11,959 nucleotides of DNA from Anaerolineales bacterium (lineage in GTDB: Bacteria; Chloroflexota; Anaerolineae; Anaerolineales; E44-bin32), in the NCBI GenBank assembly GCA_030642885.1, contig DAOWMX010000038.1, positions 1 to 11,959 on the forward strand. The letters are read 5' to 3'. This document shows, piece by piece, positions 6,550 to 11,959 of this stretch. The notes below the pieces were generated by a model. That model was not told the DNA's origin. It made no database searches and worked only from the letters and a program-made list of their open reading frames with translations. Within the stretch, counting starts at the first letter, position 1. Every line of letters begins with the position of its first letter. The translations under genes were made by a program, and so were the position numbers.

Positions 6550-6707
6550 GGATTGGCCATGGATGGGAGGCTGGTCTGGAAATCTTGCCAAACCTAGTTC
6601 GAGCCGACCAGCGCAGCAAGATGATTGTGGACTGCGATTGCTGCGGCTGGAAAATGACCAACTACAAGCGTTATTACATCAAGAAAGATGGAGTGATTGT
6701 GATGTGA
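6531..6707 (+). CDS. Small Cys-rich protein, 58 residues, unrecognised
   Basis: I do not recognise this family. The frame begins at ATG 6531, with AAGGAG at 6520-6525 and 5 further bases of spacing, and ends at TGA 6705-6707. The N-terminal half is rich in Gly and His (GDHAIGIGHGWEAG). The C-terminal half has the cluster DCDCCGWKM (C35, C37, C38) followed by a basic/aromatic tail NYKRYYIKKDGVIVM. Three close cysteines suggest metal binding or a redox role, though a fourth ligand is not obvious unless histidine serves. It overlaps the HAD gene upstream by 19 bases and the next gene by 4 (GTGA), a strong sign that it is a real, translationally coupled gene of this cluster. No signal peptide or membrane helix is seen. 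Confidence 0.65.
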   Translation: MGDHAIGIGHGWEAGLEILPNLVRADQRSKMIVDCDCCGWKMTNYKRYYIKKDGVIVM

Positions 6708-7267
6708 AAGGTTATGCTGTGAAAGGTTGTAATTACGGGCTGTCAACAAAACTGCTTATGGTAGTTGGTGCCATTGTTCTTGTTTTCGCCATCCAGACCA
6801 ACCTTCGGGCTGTCAGCGAATCAACTCCAGCTACAACGCCAACCACCATACCAACATCCATTCCGACTGTGGTGCCCCTAAAAACTATGGTGGCCAATAA
6901 TCCAACGTTTGCCGAGATGATTGCTTTCCTTAATAGCAACAAAGTAAATTGGCAAGGGTATAGTGCGAATTATGACTGCGCCGATTTCGCTTGCGACCTC
7001 CAACGAGAGGCTTATGAAAATGGAATTAGATGCGCTTTTGTGGGCATTGATTATTCCGTGAATGGACACGCCATTGTTGCTTTTGATACAACGGATAAAG
7101 GATTGATTTATATTGAGCCACAACTTGATCTGCCAGTGAAGGTTGAAGTGGGAACAAAGTATGCATCCTGGTTCCGTGGCCCCAACTACGTCATTGACCA
7201 TGATGATACTGTTATAGGGATTACACTAAATTGGGACCTCTCATTTTGTGATCTAGCTTTACCGTGA
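6704..7267 (+). CDS. Membrane-anchored protein with transglutaminase-like Cys-His domain
   Basis: A 187-residue protein taken from GTG 6704, whose GTGA overlaps the stop of the 58-residue gene. An N-terminal basic segment is followed by one membrane helix at about 17-31, a Thr/Pro/Ser-rich spacer at about 36-58, and an outer domain. That domain has NYDCADFACDLQ (C92), then NGHAIVAFDT (H122), then YIEPQLD (E138, Q140, D142): order and spacing like the Cys-His-Asp triads of transglutaminase/papain-like folds. I cannot name the family; a peptidase, amidase or transglutaminase-like role is inferred from this pattern only. A longer in-frame extension back to 6506 is rejected because it covers the small upstream gene and lacks a binding site. 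It would face the outside of the cell. Its codon use is more AT-rich than its neighbours. Confidence 0.7.
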   Translation: MKGYAVKGCNYGLSTKLLMVVGAIVLVFAIQTNLRAVSESTPATTPTTIPTSIPTVVPLKTMVANNPTFAEMIAFLNSNKVNWQGYSANYDCADFACDLQREAYENGIRCAFVGIDYSVNGHAIVAFDTTDKGLIYIEPQLDLPVKVEVGTKYASWFRGPNYVIDHDDTVIGITLNWDLSFCDLALP

Positions 7268-7300
7268 TTTGGTGGATACATATTCCTATTGTGGTTGTGA

Positions 7301-7540
7301 GCTAATGTCAATAGCTGCCATCCATTGCCCGAGCCTATCCCGGCGCAGGGAGATGCCAGCGGGGTGCGCTACACCGGTTGCTAGGCTTTCTCAGAGATCG
7401 GTTTCTACATGATCGAGGGTGGGGGACACACGTGGCCGGGAGGCTGACTCACCTTCGTTAGCAAAACAAGCCGTGAAATTCGTGCAAGCCAGGTGATGTG
7501 GGCGTTCTTCGAGGCGCATCCCTTAATCGACAATCCGTGA
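7301..7540 (+). pseudogene. Decayed C-terminal fragment of an LpqC/PHB-depolymerase-type esterase
   Basis: One frame from about 7301 to the stop at 7538-7540 translates to the end of an LpqC/poly(3-hydroxybutyrate) depolymerase-like alpha/beta hydrolase. It reads NVNSCHPLPEP, GVRYTGC, then FYMIEGGGHTWPGG with the catalytic-His motif at about 7418-7444, then SKTSREIRASQVMWAFFEAHP. The frame is broken by TAG 7382-7384 and TGA 7445-7447, and the N-terminal two thirds (oxyanion hole, GxSxG serine) are missing. With no frameshift and good residue conservation, the decay looks recent. It occupies most of the 411-base gap between the transglutaminase-like gene and the aminopeptidase gene. In the remaining 138 bases only a ribosome binding site is seen. 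Confidence 0.82.
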
Positions 7541-7678
7541 GCACGCGGGGAGCGATACAATAAGCTTTGTTTGAGATCGAATTTAAAGATTTCAAAAGGT
7601 AATCGCAGGAAGACTGAATGTGCAGCCGGCAGGCCGCCTAACCCATGAGCAGCTTACGATCCGGCAGGAGGTGTAGCA

Positions 7679-9451
7679 ATGAAATTCTCAGATCCTCACT
7701 CTTATACAGATAGCGAACAGGGGAAAATTGCTCATATCCAATTTTGGATAGACGTCGATTTCTCGGCGAAAGTCCTGAAGATTAAGGCCACCTATCGCCT
7801 TGAGAAACCTGTAAGCGGCTCATTCTTCCTGGACACTCGTGATTTGAATATCACCCGAGTTTACAAGGACGATCAGGAGATCCCTTGGGAGATCGATCAA
7901 CACGATTCGATCGTGGGCGATCGACTTCACTTAAAGGACCTTGATGGTCTTTCAGAGTTCACGATAGAGATGACCACATCACCGGGAGCCAGCGCTTTGC
8001 AGTGGGTGACACCGAAGCAAACTGCTGGTGGGGAACATCCTTTCCTCTACAGCCAATGCCAGTCCATTCACGCCCGAAGCATATTCCCATGCCAGGATTC
8101 CCCGTCCGTTCGCTTCACGTATGAGGCAACAGTAGAGGTTCAACGTCCGCTGGTGGCCGTCATGGCCGCAGAGCATATTGAAACCGAACATTTAGAAAAG
8201 ACCAGCCAATATCGATACAGGATGCCCCAGCCAATCCCTTCGTATCTTTTCGGAATTGCAGTTGGGAATCTCGCTTTCGAAGAATTGGGCCCTCGCACTG
8301 GCGTATATTCTGAGCCAGAGATCATTGAATCTGCTGTTTGGGAATTTGCTGAAAATGAACAGACCCTCATAGAAGCGGAGAAATTATTCGGTCCTTACCT
8401 GTGGGATCGCTATGATGTTTTGATCTTGCCCCCATCATTTCCATATGGAGGCATGGAGAACCCCCGCCTGACATTTCTTACTCCTTCATGCATTTTAGGC
8501 GATCGCAGTCGGGCGAACCTTGTCTCTCATGAACTTGCGCATGCTTGGACTGGAAACCTAGTTACAAATGCAACCTGGGAGGATTTTTGGTTGAATGAAG
8601 GTTGGACGACGTACGCTGAATCAAGAATTACCGAGGTTATTGAAGGAGATGAATATTCTCAACTCTATGCCTCCATCAGGCGAAATGGAATGCTTAAGGT
8701 CATGGAGCGCTTCGGAATGGACTCGGATAAGACTTGCTTAAAGTACTCACAGCGCGGCATCGACCCCGACGAGGTCTTCTCCGTAATCCCCTATGAAAAA
8801 GGCGCCTCCTTCATCCTTCAGTTGGAGAAATCTGTGGGTCGGGAGGTTTTCGATGCCTTCATCAAGAAATACATCGCCACCTTCAGCTTTCAATCGTTGA
8901 CGACTGAAGGTTTCATCTCTTTTCTTGAGCGGGAGCTTCCAGAGGCAATCAAGAATGTGGATATCGATGAATGGCTCTATGCTCCAGGTTACCCTGAGAG
9001 CGCTCCAGCCCTCAGCTCGAGCCTCTTCGATGAAGTAAAAGCCAGAATAGACGCGTACGAATCCGGCACGCTACCTGACAGCCATCAAATTGCCGATTGG
9101 GTCCCAGACCAGATTCGCCTTTTCCTGCTGATGCTCCCTGAACGGATCCCTGTTGAGGATTGTCGTCAACTCGAGAGTATATTTAATCTCAAGGACTCCC
9201 ATAACTATTTCATGATTAATCGCTTCTATCAAATAGCGGTTCAAAGCGGCTACCAGGACGTGCTTCCCGGAATAGAGCGCATGGTAGGGTCAGACGGTCG
9301 AATGGTGACTCTCGCAATGATCTTCCGTACCATGGTTAATGAAGAATGGACCCGGGATGAGGCGCGACCGATGTTTGAACGACATCGTGATAAGCATCAC
9401 CCAACAACCGTGGCGGTTATTGAGGGAATACTTAACAAAGCGGGATTGTAA
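7679..9451 (+). CDS. M1 family zinc aminopeptidase (leukotriene-A4-hydrolase type)
   Basis: A 590-residue metallopeptidase that removes N-terminal residues from peptides. The zinc site is H284-E285-x-x-H288 with the third ligand E307 after exactly 18 residues (HELAHAW to LNEGW). The exopeptidase motif is GGMEN at 257-261, and the transition-state tyrosine is Y372 in PYEKG, as in leukotriene A4 hydrolase. The N-terminal beta domain includes QCQSIHARSIFPCQDSP (about 126-142), which in this family shapes the S1 pocket. The C-terminal part (about 450-590) is a helical repeat domain like that of LTA4H. There is no signal peptide, so it is cytoplasmic. AGGAGG at 7666-7671, 7 bases before the ATG, is an excellent start. 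Length is normal. Whether it also has epoxide hydrolase activity cannot be judged; bacterial members are usually peptidases. Confidence 0.95.
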   Translation: MKFSDPHSYTDSEQGKIAHIQFWIDVDFSAKVLKIKATYRLEKPVSGSFFLDTRDLNITRVYKDDQEIPWEIDQHDSIVGDRLHLKDLDGLSEFTIEMTTSPGASALQWVTPKQTAGGEHPFLYSQCQSIHARSIFPCQDSPSVRFTYEATVEVQRPLVAVMAAEHIETEHLEKTSQYRYRMPQPIPSYLFGIAVGNLAFEELGPRTGVYSEPEIIESAVWEFAENEQTLIEAEKLFGPYLWDRYDVLILPPSFPYGGMENPRLTFLTPSCILGDRSRANLVSHELAHAWTGNLVTNATWEDFWLNEGWTTYAESRITEVIEGDEYSQLYASIRRNGMLKVMERFGMDSDKTCLKYSQRGIDPDEVFSVIPYEKGASFILQLEKSVGREVFDAFIKKYIATFSFQSLTTEGFISFLERELPEAIKNVDIDEWLYAPGYPESAPALSSSLFDEVKARIDAYESGTLPDSHQIADWVPDQIRLFLLMLPERIPVEDCRQLESIFNLKDSHNYFMINRFYQIAVQSGYQDVLPGIERMVGSDGRMVTLAMIFRTMVNEEWTRDEARPMFERHRDKHHPTTVAVIEGILNKAGL

Positions 9452-9512
9452 GCGCGGTGTGAAATCGACGAGTTTGGTTGTGAACTAGAGAGTGATCGAG
9501 GAGATCGTGGCA

Positions 9513-10724
9513 ATGAAATATGATTTCGATAGAGAGATCAATCGTAAAGGGACGAATTCCGTCAAATGGGAATTTATTAAGCACGGAGATCGTTTGCTCT
9601 ACAGGGAAGAACCAGACAACTCCTCATCAAGCCCTCGGCTCCTGCCCATGTGGGTCGCGGATATGGACTTTCCATGCCCTGAGCCGGTTGTGCAGGCGCT
9701 AATAGCCCGCGCGCAGCATAGATTGTTCGGGTACACAGCCCCTACGGATTCTTACAACAACGCTATCGTGAACTGGATGAAAAAACGCCATGGGTGGGAA
9801 ATAGAACCCGAGTGGATTTGTACTACACCCGGCGTGGTGCCGGCGCTCAATATGCTCGTAAAAACATACATTTCACCAGGGGACAAAGTGCTCATCCAGA
9901 CGCCGGTCTACTATCCTTTCAACAAAGCCGTTGAGAACGGCGATGGCGTGCTCATCACCAACCCGCTAATCTACGAAAACGGCCGCTACTCTATGGATTT
10001 TGCGGATCTTGAGCAGAAAACCAAAGATCCGCAGGTGAAAATGGCCATCTTGTGCAGCCCCCATAATCCCGTTGGGCGAGTCTGGACCCGAGATGAGCTG
10101 CTCCGTTTCGGCGAGATCTGTTTAAAAAATAATGTGCTTGTTGTATCCGATGAGATACATGGAGACTTGATTCTCGAGGGTTATGTTTTTACTCCCTTTG
10201 CCGGTATCAGCGAGGCTTTTGCTCAAAGCAGCATCACCTGCACAGCGCCCAGTAAGACCTTCAATCTTGCAGGTTTGAAAACTTCAAACATCACTATTGC
10301 CGACGAGCAGCTTCGCGCCAGATTCAAGGAAACCCTGGGAAGAACCGCGTTGGGAGGCGTTGGGGCTTTTGGGGTTGTCGCACTTGAAGCAGCATACAAC
10401 CATGGGGAGGAGTGGCTTTCCCAGGTGCTGGATTACATCCTGGGTAATTTGCGGTTTCTGGAGAAGTACATAGCCGAGCATCTTCCGCAGATTAAAGTTG
10501 TTCCACTTGAAGGAACGTATCTGGTCTGGCTGGATTGCCGTAGTTTGGGGCTTGGTAAACTGGAATTAGAGCAAATGATGCTAGAAGAAGCCAAAGTCTA
10601 CCTTGATGAAGGCTACATCTTCGGCATCGAGGGTGAAGGTTTTGAGCGAGTCAATCTCGCCTGCCCGCGATCTGTCCTGGTTGAAGCCTTAGAACGGATT
10701 CGAAACGTTGTTGAGCGGCTATAA
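9513..10724 (+). CDS. MalY/PatB-type PLP C-S lyase / aminotransferase
   Basis: A 403-residue fold-type I PLP enzyme of the MalY/PatB branch, which typically cleaves cystathionine or other cysteine conjugates (beta-lyase: thiol, pyruvate and ammonia). Visible marks are LPMWVADMDFPCPEPV near the N-terminus (branch hallmark), FGYTAP, TPGVVPALNML, QTPVYYPF (cofactor-stacking Tyr), CSPHNPVGRVWTRDEL (N185), VVSDEIHGDL (D213), PSKTFNLAGL with the Schiff-base lysine K248, and the substrate-carboxylate arginine in ACPRS (R386). GGAG at 9500-9503 supports ATG 9513 rather than the GTG at 9492, which precedes that site. It starts 61 bases after the aminopeptidase and is probably co-transcribed; together they suggest peptide and sulfur amino acid breakdown. 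The exact substrate is not readable from sequence. Confidence 0.93.
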   Translation: MKYDFDREINRKGTNSVKWEFIKHGDRLLYREEPDNSSSSPRLLPMWVADMDFPCPEPVVQALIARAQHRLFGYTAPTDSYNNAIVNWMKKRHGWEIEPEWICTTPGVVPALNMLVKTYISPGDKVLIQTPVYYPFNKAVENGDGVLITNPLIYENGRYSMDFADLEQKTKDPQVKMAILCSPHNPVGRVWTRDELLRFGEICLKNNVLVVSDEIHGDLILEGYVFTPFAGISEAFAQSSITCTAPSKTFNLAGLKTSNITIADEQLRARFKETLGRTALGGVGAFGVVALEAAYNHGEEWLSQVLDYILGNLRFLEKYIAEHLPQIKVVPLEGTYLVWLDCRSLGLGKLELEQMMLEEAKVYLDEGYIFGIEGEGFERVNLACPRSVLVEALERIRNVVERL

Positions 10725-10892
10725 ATTGGTCAGAAGATTGGCCTAAAGCAGCTATCTTGAAAACGGACAATTGATCACCCCGAGCTTTCGTAGAGGATAG
10801 AACACACTCATCGATAATGACCGCGAATCGCTTCGATAGGAGTGGGTTAGCAACGAGTTTGAAGGAAACCACACGCGGGAGCTGACGCCCTC

Positions 10893-11959
10893 ATGCAGGT
10901 AGACCAAATTCATTTCATAAGCGCCCTTTCAGCCACAATCGGCGTGCTTCTTTGTGCTTTGATGTTTGGTGCGGCAATCGTGTCCTTCAAGGAGCGCGAA
11001 TTTCGCGCCGCCGGCAGGATCGCCCTTTTAGGCGTGATGCTGCCTTTGCCTTACCTGGTCGTAGGGTTCATCCCTTTTCCCAACCGTGAAATCGCGGCAA
11101 TATTTCTGCTCATCGCGGCAGCTCTTGTGGTGGCGACCTTTTTGGTGCCGGTGGGACAGAGACACATCACCGAGGACGATACACCCAAAATCCGGGTTGA
11201 CGAACGCGATATCATGTTCGCGCGTGCGCACTTGTTGCCCGGATCGGAGCGCTTTGAGGAATACTACCGTCGCAAGCCGGATAAAAAAGCGCTCGACGAT
11301 AAGTTCAGATCCAGGCCCGGTTTGCTCGCTAAAGGATCGACCTACTTTGATCCGACCTTGTTCTCAGCTGCCGAAGCTAGTTTTGAAGCTGTTGGCTCGT
11401 TTCAAGCCTTCCTCGAGCAGGAGCCTGCGCCGGAGCGCGTGCACATAGACTCTGAGAGAATAACTGAATTTATTAAGCACTGGGGCAGGAAGCTAGGTGC
11501 AGTAGCGGTGGGAGTCACAGAGCTCAGGGATTATCATCTTTATAGTCACATCGGGCGTAACGAGCCCTACGGTCAACCGGTTGATTTGGATCACAAATTC
11601 GCCCTCGCGCTGACTGTTGAGATGGATAAGCACATGCTCGATCATGCTCCATACGGCCCGACGGTGATGGAATCAGCGCAGCAATATTTAGCTTCAGGTG
11701 CGATTGCCGTCCAAATAGCTGCATTCATACGCAATCTTGGTTACCCTGCACGTGCCCACATTGATGGCAATTATCGGGTTGTGTGTCCATTGGTTGCTCG
11801 TGACGCGGGGCTGGGCGAGATTGGCCGGATGGGGTTGTTGATGACGCCTGAGCTCGGCCCTCGGGTTCGGCTAGCCGTTGTAACGACAGATCTGCCGCTA
11901 GCTACTGATTCAAGGACAAGGGACTACTCTGTCCTTGATTTCTGCGCCCGCTGTAAAAA
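10893..11959 (+). CDS. Reductive-dehalogenase-like protein with N-terminal membrane helices (3' end outside window)
   Basis: An open frame from ATG 10893 runs off the window after 355 codons. Residues 1-90 hold three membrane helices (about 9-31, 43-62, 66-87). Residues about 100-355 resemble the corrinoid-binding core of reductive dehalogenases: DERDIMFARAHLLPGSERFEEYY, then ASGAIAVQIAAFIRNLGYPARAH, then GLGEIGRMGLLMTPELGPRVRLAVVTTDLPL, then FCARCKK (C351, C354), the start of the first 4Fe-4S motif. Classical respiratory enzymes have a Tat signal and a separate small membrane anchor (RdhB); here there is no twin-arginine motif and the membrane part is fused. It may reduce organohalides or another B12-accessible substrate at the membrane. 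A weak GGAG lies 11 bases before the start. The 168 bases before it hold no clear promoter. Confidence 0.88.
   Translation, partial: MQVDQIHFISALSATIGVLLCALMFGAAIVSFKEREFRAAGRIALLGVMLPLPYLVVGFIPFPNREIAAIFLLIAAALVVATFLVPVGQRHITEDDTPKIRVDERDIMFARAHLLPGSERFEEYYRRKPDKKALDDKFRSRPGLLAKGSTYFDPTLFSAAEASFEAVGSFQAFLEQEPAPERVHIDSERITEFIKHWGRKLGAVAVGVTELRDYHLYSHIGRNEPYGQPVDLDHKFALALTVEMDKHMLDHAPYGPTVMESAQQYLASGAIAVQIAAFIRNLGYPARAHIDGNYRVVCPLVARDAGLGEIGRMGLLMTPELGPRVRLAVVTTDLPLATDSRTRDYSVLDFCARCK

Noticed and set aside
6506..6703. N-terminal extension of the transglutaminase-like protein
   Set aside because: It overlaps the well-supported 58-residue gene, lacks a ribosome binding site, and gives low-complexity sequence unlike a signal region.
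7620..7665. GCCTAAC with a GC-rich palindromic flank resembling an integron attC end
   Set aside because: No matching GTTRRRY partner or full attC fold is found, and no integrase or cassette array is present.
11086..11448. 120-codon + strand frame in the last kilobase
   Set aside because: It overlaps the reductive-dehalogenase-like frame in a different phase, and that frame has clear family motifs.

Overview
The window looks like chromosomal DNA from an anaerobic bacterium, most plausibly a Chloroflexota member (Anaerolineae or Dehalococcoidia side). That assignment is an inference from gene content: a DUF2148 four-cysteine protein, a reductive-dehalogenase-like protein with its own membrane segments, small SHOCT-domain membrane proteins and a probable selenoprotein. 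No rRNA or other marker gene is present to settle it. Genes use GTG and ATG starts and mostly strong AGGAG-type ribosome binding sites. TGA is the normal terminator of several genes here.

Positions 2-4983 look like a metal (copper/silver) response block on the + strand. It holds the tail of an OmpR-type response regulator, a sensor kinase with a short Met/His-rich outer segment, and a 13-bp terminator-like hairpin. A new transcription unit follows from a candidate promoter at 1533-1561: two small SHOCT membrane proteins, a CopB-type (CPH) P-type ATPase with a His-rich N-terminus, and a lipoprotein redoxin. The redoxin is the most striking gene. Its reading frame runs through an in-frame TGA at 4630-4632, exactly where the first cysteine of a CxxC redox motif is expected (U-P-P-C). 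A perfect 7-bp hairpin with a GTT loop follows 14 nt later, as expected for a bacterial SECIS element. I read it as a selenocysteine redoxin, probably handling redox or thiol damage in the envelope under metal stress.

Positions 5043-5552 (- strand) encode a DUF2148 ferredoxin-like protein. It converges with the redoxin on a shared hairpin and has its own promoter at 5613-5641.

Positions 5860-7267 (+ strand) form a tight overlapping cluster: a HAD-IB phosphatase gene broken by a second in-frame TGA; a 58-residue Cys-rich protein; and a membrane-anchored Cys/His protein of transglutaminase-like appearance, which starts inside the stop of the small gene (GTGA overlap). Behind it, 7301-7540 is a decayed C-terminal fragment of an LpqC/PHB-depolymerase-type esterase with two in-frame stops.

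Positions 7679-10724 encode two metabolic enzymes: an M1 zinc aminopeptidase of the leukotriene-A4-hydrolase type and a MalY/PatB-type PLP C-S lyase/aminotransferase. From 10893 to the window end runs a reductive-dehalogenase-like protein with three N-terminal membrane helices and no Tat signal, cut off at its first Fe-S cysteines.

No tRNA, rRNA, CRISPR array, transposase or integrase was seen.
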